This document shows positions 14,631-22,590 of a stretch of DNA of 64,000 nucleotides, piece by piece. Under the pieces are notes generated by a model. The model ran no database searches. It saw only the letters and a list, made by a program, of their open reading frames with translations, and was not told the origin of the DNA. Each line of letters begins with the position of its first letter. The first letter of the stretch is position 1. The translations under genes were made by a program, and so were the position numbers. This stretch comes from Geoalkalibacter ferrihydriticus DSM 17813 (GTDB lineage: Bacteria; Desulfobacterota; Desulfuromonadia; Desulfuromonadales; Geoalkalibacteraceae): assembly GCF_000820505.1 (NCBI RefSeq), contig NZ_JWJD01000004.1:190955-254954 (forward strand), given 5' to 3'.

Positions 14631-17426
14631 CTAGCCCGTATTGCGCAACCCCGCCGCGATGCCGTTAATGGTTGAAGCCAGCACGTAATTGAGTTCATCG
14701 CTGTCCTCGCCGCTGCGCTTGCGGCGCAGCAACTCAACCTGAATCAGACTCAGGGGATCGACATAGGGGTTGCGCAGGCGCAGACTCTGGGCCATATCGG
14801 GCGTGCGCTCCAGCAGCTTCTGCTGGCCGCTAACCGCCAGAACCATCGCGCGGGTGCGCTCAAACTCCTCCACAAACAAAGCAAACACCCGCTCACGCAA
14901 CGCCTCGTCCGCGACCAGCCCCGCATAGAGCCGCGCCAGGGGCAGATCGACTTTGGCCAGCGCCACTTCGACATTGCGCACCAGATCGCGAAAAATGGGG
15001 AAGTTCTTCATCATGGCCTGCAGCAGATCCAGACCGCCCTGATGCTTTTTCGTGAACGCCTCAAACGCACATCCGACGCCGTACCAGCCGGGAAGCAGGT
15101 GGCGGCTCTGAATCCAGCCAAAGCCCCAGGGGATGGCACGCAGATCGTCGAGGCTGCGGTTATCGCTGCGCCGCGCCGGGCGCGAACCGATTTTGGCCAG
15201 GTCGAATTCCAGCACCGGCGTGGCCTGCTCGAAATAAAGCAGGATATCGGGGTTATCGGCAATGTCCCGGCGGTAGCAGGCAAAAGCGCTTGCCGACATT
15301 TCATCCATGGCCTCAAGCCACTGCGATTGCGGCTGGGGGTCGGCCACGCCGGGGCGCGTCAGGGCTTCCAGCGAAGCGGCGACCATGAGTTCCAGATTGC
15401 GCAGAGCCAGAGAGGCGTCGGCGTACTTGAAATTGATCACCTCGCCCTGTTCGGTGATTTTCAGGCACCCCTCAAAGGCACCGGCCGGCTGGGCGACGAT
15501 GGCGCGATGGGTGGGACTGCCGCCGCGCCCCACGGTGCCGCCGCGCCCGTGAAAAAGCTGCAACCGCACCTGGCACTGCTCAGCGACGCGATGCAGATCG
15601 CGATGCGCCTTAAAGATCTCCCAGGTGCTGGTGAGCATGCCGCCGTCCTTGTTGGAATCCGAGTAGCCAAGCATGACTTCCTGGCGGCGCTGCCAGGAAT
15701 CGAGCAGCGGCTGGTAGTCGGGCGCGCTCCACAGCGCACGGCAGATATCAGGAGCGTTTCGCAGATCGGTAATGGACTCGAACAGGGGCACCGGCATCAG
15801 ACCCGGATCTCCGCGCTCCTCGCCCCCCCGGACCTCGATCCCGGCCACCCCGCACAGCCATACCAGGTTGCGCAGATCCGCCGCGCAGGTGGCGCCGCTG
15901 ATGACGTAACTGCGGATGGCCTGAGGGGGATATTCGCGCTTAAGAGCGGCAATTGTCTTGAGGGTATCGAGCAGCTCGATGGTCGCGGCGCTGGGCTGCG
16001 GTACCGAGGCAGCACCGGACTGTTCATCGAAGTGCGCCATGGCGCCGAGCTCCTCCACCGCGGCACGATGAACGCGGGCATGCTGACGGATGTCGAGGCT
16101 GTGCAGATGAAATCCGAAGGTCTCCAGGCGGCGCAGCACCGGATCGACATAATTGCGCGCCAACCGTTCCGCACCATGGGCGGACAGGCTGCGCCGCACC
16201 AGGCGCAGCTCCGCGGCTAACTCCTCGGCGTCGGCGTAGCCTTCGGCCTGGTTGGGATCAACCAGAGTCTGTTTCAGCCGATACAGGGCGATACGCAGAA
16301 ATTTGCGGTAATGCTCGCAATCGGGATAGCCGGCGGTACTTGACGCGGTCTCGGGAAAGGCCTCCTGCGCTTTGGCCGCTGCCGCAAGCAGCTCGTCGCT
16401 CGCGCCGACCCGGCAGGCCGAAGGCGTGAGCAGCTCGCGCAGCTCTTCCAGGTTGTCGAGATACACCCCGAGAATGACTTCCCGCGCCCGCTCCAGCGCA
16501 TCACGTGTGGCCGCCGGGGTGACGAAGGGATTGCCGTCACGATCGCCGCCGATCCAGGAACCGAAGCGCACCACCACCGGCAACTCTGCAGGGGTCGGCG
16601 ATTGCCCGTACACATCGCTGAATGCCTCTGCCAGGTCGCGGTAGAAATCGGGTAGAGGATCGATGAGAGAACCCCGATAGTGGTCGATGCCCATGCGGAT
16701 TTCGTCTCCCACCTTCGGCTGGCGACGGCGCACTTCATCGGTCTGCCACAGGGCGTTGATCTCGGTGAGGATTTCATCCTGCATGTGCGCCGCCTCGCTG
16801 GCGGACAGGGGCAGGCGATCGAGGCATTCGAGCATGCGATCGAGGCGCCGGCGTTTGTAGCGCACCACACGCCGCGCGACTTCCGTGGGATGGGCGGTGA
16901 ACACAGGGATGACGCTGACACGCGCCAACTGCGCGAGGGCGCTCTGCATGTCGCATCCGGCGTCTTTGAGGCGCTGCAGGGTGCCGCGCATGGAGCCCGG
17001 CTTGTCGCCGCCGGGCTGCAGGCGCGCCGCCCGCCGGCGGCGCTTGCGGTGGTTGGTCTCGGCCAGGTTGGTCAACTCGAAATAGGTGGCAAAGGCCTTG
17101 ACGATCTGGTGCGCGTCATGCAGCGACAAACCGGCGACCAGCTTCTGGGCCTCTGCCTCCAGCTGCTGCTCCTCTGCGCAGTTCAGAGCGGCGCTCGAGC
17201 CTTCGGCACAGATCTCGCGATGGCGAATGGCACCGGTGCGCAAAGCTTCTTCGGCGGCGAAGATATGCTCGCCGGCCTGTTCACGCAGCACGACGCCGAG
17301 CAGTTTGCCCAGCGAGCGCACATCGCGCCGCAGGGGCAGTTCCTTGCGCTGCCCATCGCAGGTGATCAATTCCTCCAGGCGCTCGGCCTGGTTGTCTGCG
17401 CGCCAGAAAAGTTCCGGTTTTTCCAT
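14631..17426 (-). CDS. ppc: phosphoenolpyruvate carboxylase
   Basis: The 931-residue cytoplasmic enzyme makes oxaloacetate from PEP and bicarbonate. Characteristic motifs are VFTAHPTEVARR (catalytic His, about residue 180), GSWIGGDRDGNPFVT, LGYSDSNKDGGMLTSTWE, LFHGRGGTVGRGGSPTHRA and the C-terminal LRNTG tail that enters the active site. The length is normal for bacterial PEPC. ATG 17426 is preferred to the GTG two codons earlier, with AAGGGG upstream. It supplies C4 acids for an incomplete or branched TCA cycle. The gene is convergent with the nickel operon and is followed by no minus-strand partner. Confidence 0.96.
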   Translation of the reverse strand: MEKPELFWRADNQAERLEELITCDGQRKELPLRRDVRSLGKLLGVVLREQAGEHIFAAEEALRTGAIRHREICAEGSSAALNCAEEQQLEAEAQKLVAGLSLHDAHQIVKAFATYFELTNLAETNHRKRRRRAARLQPGGDKPGSMRGTLQRLKDAGCDMQSALAQLARVSVIPVFTAHPTEVARRVVRYKRRRLDRMLECLDRLPLSASEAAHMQDEILTEINALWQTDEVRRRQPKVGDEIRMGIDHYRGSLIDPLPDFYRDLAEAFSDVYGQSPTPAELPVVVRFGSWIGGDRDGNPFVTPAATRDALERAREVILGVYLDNLEELRELLTPSACRVGASDELLAAAAKAQEAFPETASSTAGYPDCEHYRKFLRIALYRLKQTLVDPNQAEGYADAEELAAELRLVRRSLSAHGAERLARNYVDPVLRRLETFGFHLHSLDIRQHARVHRAAVEELGAMAHFDEQSGAASVPQPSAATIELLDTLKTIAALKREYPPQAIRSYVISGATCAADLRNLVWLCGVAGIEVRGGEERGDPGLMPVPLFESITDLRNAPDICRALWSAPDYQPLLDSWQRRQEVMLGYSDSNKDGGMLTSTWEIFKAHRDLHRVAEQCQVRLQLFHGRGGTVGRGGSPTHRAIVAQPAGAFEGCLKITEQGEVINFKYADASLALRNLELMVAASLEALTRPGVADPQPQSQWLEAMDEMSASAFACYRRDIADNPDILLYFEQATPVLEFDLAKIGSRPARRSDNRSLDDLRAIPWGFGWIQSRHLLPGWYGVGCAFEAFTKKHQGGLDLLQAMMKNFPIFRDLVRNVEVALAKVDLPLARLYAGLVADEALRERVFALFVEEFERTRAMVLAVSGQQKLLERTPDMAQSLRLRNPYVDPLSLIQVELLRRKRSGEDSDELNYVLASTINGIAAGLRNTG

Positions 17427-17557
17427 GTCCACCCCTTGAAGATTGAAGGTTCAGCCGAAAGAATCAGAGTAGATAGAATCCCTGAATCAGTAACTGCCAC
17501 TCAATCTTAAGGGCTGTGCGGCAAGATGCAAGCGGCACGGACAGAGACTGGGGAAAA

Positions 17558-17851
17558 TCAGCGCTGCTCGAACATTCCGCTCACCGATTCGACCAGAATG
17601 TCGAAAGCCTGCTCGCGGGTCACATCTTTGGGCAGCCAGCGCACCAGCACCTCTTCAAGTTCATTGAGCACGTTGCCGTCGCGACAATCGTAGGCATCCA
17701 TCACCGCTTCCAGCATGGGAATGACCTCGAACAGGTCATCGGCCGCAAAGGCATGGCTGTCGGGCTTGCCGATGAATTTCGGACTGTGCTTGTTGGCGTG
17801 GTTTTTGGGGTAACGATAAAAAAGATCGGACGGATTGATTCTGATTCCCAT
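17558..17851 (-). CDS. small protein of unknown function (97 aa)
   Basis: The product is soluble, with no signal or membrane segment. The N-terminus is basic and aromatic (GIRINPSDLFYRYPKNHANKH). An acidic helical part follows (DLFEVIPMLEAVMDAYDCRD), then LEEVLVRWLPKDVTREQAF. A CAGGAG ribosome site precedes the ATG, so it is likely a real gene. It lies 131 bases upstream of ppc on the same strand and could be co-transcribed. I do not recognise the family. Confidence 0.6.
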   Translation of the reverse strand: MGIRINPSDLFYRYPKNHANKHSPKFIGKPDSHAFAADDLFEVIPMLEAVMDAYDCRDGNVLNELEEVLVRWLPKDVTREQAFDILVESVSGMFEQR

Positions 17852-18203
17852 GAGCCGGCTCCTGAAAAGAGGTTGGAAATTGCAGATCTTGCGGGAAGCC
17901 CTCTATAGCAGTTGGGTCACGCCCTGCTAGACTTAAGGCATGTCCATCCTTGCCATGCAAAAGGTTCACCAGCACGACAAATAGCGGAAAATGGCGGTTT
18001 CTCCCGCGCGAATGCCTCACAAAGAGCCCTTAACCCATGCCCTTTGCCTGCAAAACAAGCATTCTCTCTCCCCGTGCCGATCCTGCCCACCCGCGCGCAA
18101 ACAGGCCACCAGAAAATATAACCAAGCCGGTTGCATTTTATTTTTTCAGCAGTATACTACGGCCAATTTTTTATTTTCGCCATCTCAACGGGCAGGAGGC
18201 AGC
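17852..18203. other. divergent intergenic region upstream of ccoN
   Basis: About 350 bases between the minus-strand unknown gene and the cbb3 oxidase operon. It contains the ccoN promoter near 18131-18158. I saw no clear FNR or Anr palindrome and no small gene. Confidence 0.4.
18131..18158 (+). promoter_or_regulatory. candidate promoter of the cbb3 oxidase operon
   Basis: TTGCAT (18131-18136) and TATACT (18153-18158) are 16 bases apart, about 45 bases before ATG 18204. Confidence 0.55.
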
Positions 18204-19601
18204 ATGGAAACACCGAACTACAATGTAGCCATTGTGCGCAGCTTCATTCACTGGAGTATTCTCTGGGGAGTGGTCGCGATTCTGGTGGGGGTTCTCATTT
18301 CCTTTCAACTGGTCTACCCTAACCTGAATCTTCCGCCCTATCTCACCTACGGTCGCCTGCGCCCTCTGCACACCAATGCCGGTATCTTCGGCTGGGCCAT
18401 CGGCAGTTTCTTTGCCCTCTACCTCTACATGGTGCAGCGCCTGTGCCGTCGGCCTCTGTGGAGCGATGGGCTTGCGCGTTTTCAGCTCTACCTGTTCAAT
18501 TTCACCATCATCGTTGCCGCCGTCACCCTGCTTATGGGCTTTACCCAATCCAAGGAGTATCATGAGCTGGAATGGCCGGTGGACATTCTGGTGGTGGTAC
18601 TGTGGGTGGTCTTTTCAGTCAATGTCCTCATGACCATCTTCAAGCGCAAAGAGCAACAGATGTATGTTTCCCTGTGGTTCATGGCCGCCTCCCTGATCGG
18701 GGTGGCGATTCTCTATCTGGTCAATTCCGCGGCGATCCCCGTTTCTCTGTTCAAATCATACTCGGCCTACGCCGGTGCCAACGACGCCAATGTGCAGTGG
18801 TGGTACGGCCACAACGCGGTAGCCATGGTGCTGACCCTGCCGCCGCTGGCCATCTTCTATTATTTTCTGCCCAAATCAACGGGGGTCGCCATCTACAGCC
18901 ACCGCCTGTCCATCGTTGCCTTCTGGAGCCTGGTCTTCATGTACCTGTGGACCGGCGCCCACCATCTGCTGTGGACGCCGATCCCCGACTGGGTGCAGAC
19001 TCTTGCCATGGCTTTCTCCATCATGCTCATCGCCCCGTCCTGGGGCTCGGTCATCAACGGCTATCTGTCCATGAACGGCCAATGGCATCAGATGCGCGAG
19101 AATTACCTGGTCAAATTTCTGATTCTCGGCATCACCTTCTACGGCCTGCAGACCCTGCAGGGGCCGCTACAGGCGGTGCGCTCCTTCTCGGCGTTCATCC
19201 ATTACACCGAATGGGTGCCGGGTCATGTGCACATGGGAGCGCTGGGCTGGGTGTCACTGGTGCTGTTCGCAGCCTTCTATTACCTGGCGCCGCGCATCTA
19301 CGGCCGCGAGCTCTACAGCATCCCCCTGGCCAATCTGCATTTCTGGCTGGTGCTCCTCGGTCAGTTGATCTACTCGGTGAGCATGTGGATCGCCGGGGTG
19401 CAACAGGCCGGCATGTGGCATGCCATTGGCCCCGATGGCAGCCTCGCCTACTCCTTCGTGGAGAGTCTCATTGAAATGTATCCCTACTATTGGGTGCGCG
19501 CCTTCAGCGGGGTGATCTATGTCGCCGGAGTGGCGGTCTTTATTTACAACCTGGCCATGACCGCCCGCCGCGGCAAGCCCCTCACCGCGGCCACTGCCTG
19601 A
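18204..19601 (+). CDS. ccoN: cbb3-type cytochrome c oxidase subunit I
   Basis: The 465-residue heme-copper oxidase core reduces oxygen with high affinity and pumps protons. ATG 18204 follows GGAGG, and the N-terminus (YNVAIVRSFIHWSILWGVV) is typical of CcoN. About twelve membrane helices are present. The conserved histidines are visible: RPLHTNAGIFGW for low-spin heme b, WYGHNAVAMVL for CuB, the pair in TGAHHLLW, and HYTEWVPGHVHMGALGW for the two hemes. An isolated cbb3 oxidase in an otherwise anaerobic gene set suggests use at low oxygen or for detoxification. Confidence 0.95.
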   Translation: METPNYNVAIVRSFIHWSILWGVVAILVGVLISFQLVYPNLNLPPYLTYGRLRPLHTNAGIFGWAIGSFFALYLYMVQRLCRRPLWSDGLARFQLYLFNFTIIVAAVTLLMGFTQSKEYHELEWPVDILVVVLWVVFSVNVLMTIFKRKEQQMYVSLWFMAASLIGVAILYLVNSAAIPVSLFKSYSAYAGANDANVQWWYGHNAVAMVLTLPPLAIFYYFLPKSTGVAIYSHRLSIVAFWSLVFMYLWTGAHHLLWTPIPDWVQTLAMAFSIMLIAPSWGSVINGYLSMNGQWHQMRENYLVKFLILGITFYGLQTLQGPLQAVRSFSAFIHYTEWVPGHVHMGALGWVSLVLFAAFYYLAPRIYGRELYSIPLANLHFWLVLLGQLIYSVSMWIAGVQQAGMWHAIGPDGSLAYSFVESLIEMYPYYWVRAFSGVIYVAGVAVFIYNLAMTARRGKPLTAATA

Positions 19602-19616
19602 GAGAGGAGATTGTTT

Positions 19617-20489
19617 ATGTTCGGCTCCTGGGAAATCAAGCCTTCTGTCTTCCTCGCCCTGGCGACCCTCGCCATTCTGGTCGGCACGGTCGTCACCATG
19701 GTGCTACCCTTTGCCTGGATCAACACCGAGGGCGACCGCATCGAAGGGGTGACCCCTTACAACCCTCTCGAACTGGCCGGGCGTGATGTTTACATTCGCG
19801 AAGGCTGCAACAACTGTCACACTCAGACGATACGCCCCCTCGTGGCTGAAGTACTGCGCTATGGCGATTATTCGCGCGCCGGTGAATTCGTCCACGATCG
19901 CCCCCACCTGTGGGGATCGCGCCGCACCGGTCCTGATCTGGCGCGCATCGGCGGCAAATATCCCGATGCCTGGCATTATCAGCACATGGCCGATCCGACC
20001 GTTTTTGTGCCGCGCTCCAACATGCCGGCTTATGCCTTTCTCAACAACAGGCAGGTCGATCCTGATCTGACGCGGCGCAAGATGGAGATCCTGAGATTCC
20101 CCTACGAGGTGGAGCAGATCAGCGCACTGCGCGGCAAGACCGAAATGGATGCCATCGTCGCCTACATGCAGAAACTCGGCACCGGGGTGGAGCGCACCGA
20201 AGTGGCTGCAACCCTTGCCTCCCCGACGACGGATAAAAACCCCTTCGGCGACGACCCACAGGCCCTTAAGGAAGGCGCCGATCTCTACCGGCAACACTGT
20301 GCCGCTTGCCACGGCGCCGATCTTCAGGGCGGCATCGGGCCGGAGCTTGCCACGCCAGGCCGGGATGACGCGGATCTGTTTCAGGTGATTTTCCACGGCA
20401 TCATCGAAGGCGGTATGCCGTCCTATGCGACTTTGGGACAAGAGCGGGTCTGGAAAATGGTCGGCTACATTCAGTCGCGACAGGAGTAG
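19617..20489 (+). CDS. ccoO: cbb3 oxidase subunit II with an added C-terminal cytochrome c domain
   Basis: The 290-residue protein has one N-terminal membrane helix and a monoheme CcoO domain with GCNNCHTQT (about residue 63) and the family strands WGSRRTGPDLARIGGKY and SNMPAYAFL. After residue about 205 it continues with a second cytochrome c fold: LYRQHCAACHGADLQGGIGP (about residue 225) and the distal Met in GGMPSY. Canonical CcoO ends near 200-240 residues with one heme. The extra domain looks like one of the two domains normally in CcoP, which here has only one. GAGAGGAGA precedes the ATG. Confidence 0.9.
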   Translation: MFGSWEIKPSVFLALATLAILVGTVVTMVLPFAWINTEGDRIEGVTPYNPLELAGRDVYIREGCNNCHTQTIRPLVAEVLRYGDYSRAGEFVHDRPHLWGSRRTGPDLARIGGKYPDAWHYQHMADPTVFVPRSNMPAYAFLNNRQVDPDLTRRKMEILRFPYEVEQISALRGKTEMDAIVAYMQKLGTGVERTEVAATLASPTTDKNPFGDDPQALKEGADLYRQHCAACHGADLQGGIGPELATPGRDDADLFQVIFHGIIEGGMPSYATLGQERVWKMVGYIQSRQE

Positions 20490-20492
20490 GGC

Positions 20493-20633
20493 ATGGGACT
20501 CAAGGAAATTCTGTATCTGGCGGTAACTATCGGCATGTTTGCGGTGTTCGCTGCGATTGTGCGCTATGTTTACAACAGCAAACGCCGCCGCCGGCTGGAA
20601 GAGCCCAAACATCGCATGCTTGATGAGGATTGA
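20493..20633 (+). CDS. ccoQ: cbb3 oxidase small subunit CcoQ-like (46 aa)
   Basis: One membrane helix (ILYLAVTIGMFAVFAAIVRYV) is followed by a basic KRRRR patch and a tail ending PKHRMLDED. Position between ccoO and ccoP and the single-helix form fit CcoQ, which stabilises the oxidase complex. The last residues are nearly the same as part of CcoS in this operon (EGPKHRMLDEDD), which is unusual. Confidence 0.7.
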   Translation: MGLKEILYLAVTIGMFAVFAAIVRYVYNSKRRRRLEEPKHRMLDED

Positions 20634-20675
20634 ACCGCGACACCCAGGATTCTTTCACCAGAGGAGATCGACGCC

Positions 20676-21161
20676 ATGCTTGAGGATCACCAACACAAAC
20701 GCCCGGCGCGTGAATTCGACGGCCTGATCGAAATGCGTTCGACGCCTGTGCCCCGCTATTTCAGCATCCTTTTTTACGGTCTGATCATTTGGGGGGTGCT
20801 GTTCATGGCCTACTACCTTTTCAGCGGCTGGAGCTCCGAAGGAGAGTTCGCGCGCAAGATGAGCGCCCATCTGGAACAGACCGCCGCGCAGCAGACCCAA
20901 CCCGGCACTCAGGCCACGCCTGCGGTCGATGCGGACGAGGCGCGCCACCTCTATAACCAGCACTGCGCAGCCTGTCACGGTGGCAGCGGGCAGGGCGGTA
21001 TCGGCCCGGCCCTGGATGACACGCAATACAAGTACGGCAATGAGCGCGAAGCCGTCATTCAGAGCATCGCCCAAGGCCGGCCTGCAGGCATGCCCGGTTA
21101 CAACAATCAGTTTTCCGCCGCCCAGATCGAGGCCTTGGCCGATTATCTGAAAAAGCTGTGA
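20676..21161 (+). CDS. ccoP: cbb3 oxidase subunit III, monoheme form
   Basis: The 161-residue protein starts like CcoP (FDGLIEMRSTPVPRYFSILF) with one membrane helix at about residues 30-50. It then has a single cytochrome c domain with HCAACHGGSGQGGIGP (about residue 103) and the Met ligand in GRPAGMPGY. Standard CcoP has two heme domains and about 300 residues, so one is missing here. CcoO carries an additional one, keeping the total. It delivers electrons from soluble cytochrome c to CcoN. Its TGA overlaps the ccoG GTG. Confidence 0.85.
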   Translation: MLEDHQHKRPAREFDGLIEMRSTPVPRYFSILFYGLIIWGVLFMAYYLFSGWSSEGEFARKMSAHLEQTAAQQTQPGTQATPAVDADEARHLYNQHCAACHGGSGQGGIGPALDDTQYKYGNEREAVIQSIAQGRPAGMPGYNNQFSAAQIEALADYLKKL

Positions 21162-22420
21162 CGCATTTGACCATCGCGCCCGGCCTGCTCGGTCCCTGGC
21201 GCCGAGGTTTCCAGTGGGCATTGAGCCTCACGCTGCTCGGTGTTCCCTTCATGCACCGGGGCGGCGAGAGTCTGTTGCGGCTTGACTTGCCCGGACGGAC
21301 TTTGTATGCCGCGGGACGTTCCCTGCCCATCGAAGATCTCTATCTGGCTCTGCTGCTGGGCATCGCGCTAATTCTGCTATTTCTGCTCCTCACCCTGGCC
21401 CTGGGCCGCGCCTGGTGCGGTTGGGCCTGCCCACAAACCACCCTGAGCGATCTACTGGAGTGGTTCGAGGGGTACAGCGCTCGTCTTATGCCCGCCGCCG
21501 GGCCCTGGTGCCGCGCCGGATTGCGCCATCTGTTCTGCCTGGCATTGGCCCTGCTGGTGGCCGCCAACCTGGTTTGGTATTTCATAGCACCCTACGATTT
21601 CTTCGCGCGTCTGGCGGAGGGGCATCTGGGTTATGCAGCTGCCCTGAGCCTGGCGGTGGTGACTGCGACGGTATATTTGGACCTGGCGTTCGTGCGGCGC
21701 CTTTTGTGTCGCGAATTCTGTCCCTATGGGCGCCTGCAGAGCGCCCTCATCGACCCAGGCACACTGACCTTGCGCTTTCACTCTGGCGAGGCCAGGCGCT
21801 GCATCCGCTGTTCGGCCTGTGTGCGGGCTTGTCCCATGGGCATCGACATCCGCCAGGGTGAGCAGATCGAGTGCATCAATTGCGGCCGATGCCTCGATGC
21901 CTGCCGCAAGGTGATGGCGGTCCGCCATCAACCCGGCATCATCCGCTACACCTTCGGCCTTGAAGGGCGTGGCGCGGCGGCACTGCTCAACCCGCGCCTG
22001 CTGTTGGTCGCCGGTGCCTGCGTGGTGGTCTTGGTTATTTTTGTCGGCACCCTGGTGCTGCGGCCACCCGCAACCTTGAAGCTGAGTCGCCCGGCTGAAA
22101 TCGTGGCCAGCGCCCTGAGTGATGGACGCAGCGCCAACTTTTTCCTGGCGGTGGCGCACAATCGCGGACGACAAGCCCATGAGGTTTCTCTTCGCGCAAC
22201 AACCGCTGATGGATCGCCCCTGGAGGTCCATGGCCCGGTACAGCGCGTTTCATTGGCCGGTGGAGAACGACGGCGTCTCGATTTTGCGGTGGTTACGCCG
22301 GCGGATGCGATTCCCGCGCCCATTATACTTACGCTTTACGACGCGCAGGGCCGCACCCTGGTGCAGAGCCGCGCACAACTCATCCTTCCGCCCACCAGCA
22401 CAGAGAGGGTTTCACCATGA
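21158..22420 (+). CDS. ccoG: cbb3 oxidase assembly ferredoxin-like protein CcoG (FixG)
   Basis: The 420-residue membrane iron-sulfur protein is involved in copper supply for cbb3 oxidase assembly. Five or so membrane helices are present, with the CGWACPQTTLSDLLEW motif near residue 87. Two [4Fe-4S] motifs follow: CIRCSACVRACPMGID (about 215) and CINCGRCLDACRKVM (about 240). The periplasmic C-terminus is an Ig-like beta domain. It starts with GTG in a GTGA overlap with ccoP, and its TGA overlaps the next ATG. Confidence 0.92.
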   Translation: MTHLTIAPGLLGPWRRGFQWALSLTLLGVPFMHRGGESLLRLDLPGRTLYAAGRSLPIEDLYLALLLGIALILLFLLLTLALGRAWCGWACPQTTLSDLLEWFEGYSARLMPAAGPWCRAGLRHLFCLALALLVAANLVWYFIAPYDFFARLAEGHLGYAAALSLAVVTATVYLDLAFVRRLLCREFCPYGRLQSALIDPGTLTLRFHSGEARRCIRCSACVRACPMGIDIRQGEQIECINCGRCLDACRKVMAVRHQPGIIRYTFGLEGRGAAALLNPRLLLVAGACVVVLVIFVGTLVLRPPATLKLSRPAEIVASALSDGRSANFFLAVAHNRGRQAHEVSLRATTADGSPLEVHGPVQRVSLAGGERRRLDFAVVTPADAIPAPIILTLYDAQGRTLVQSRAQLILPPTSTERVSP

Positions 22421-22590
22421 AGCAGAAAAACCCCGCAAACTTCTGGCCCTGGGGACTTGGCCTACTTTTTCTGGCCTTTCTCCTTTTCTCCGGCTGGTCT
22501 ATTTATGCCGCCGGAACCCGGGTCAGCCCAGTGGTTGACGACTACGGTCAGCATTCTACCCCCGGCCGCAGTCTCAACAAGCCTCAATGA
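22417..22590 (+). CDS. short membrane protein in the CcoH/FixH position (57 aa)
   Basis: One membrane helix (WGLGLLFLAFLLFSGWSIYAA) and a short polar tail with VSPVVDDYG. Placed between ccoG and ccoI with four-base overlaps on both sides, exactly where ccoH usually lies. Normal CcoH is about 150 residues with a periplasmic domain. Only the anchor and the first few residues correspond, so it is a minimal or reduced form. Confidence 0.65.
   Translation: MKQKNPANFWPWGLGLLFLAFLLFSGWSIYAAGTRVSPVVDDYGQHSTPGRSLNKPQ

Noticed and set aside
15042-16220. Long ORF on the plus strand opposite ppc
   Set aside because: It is antisense to strongly conserved PEP carboxylase motifs and has no recognisable protein features.
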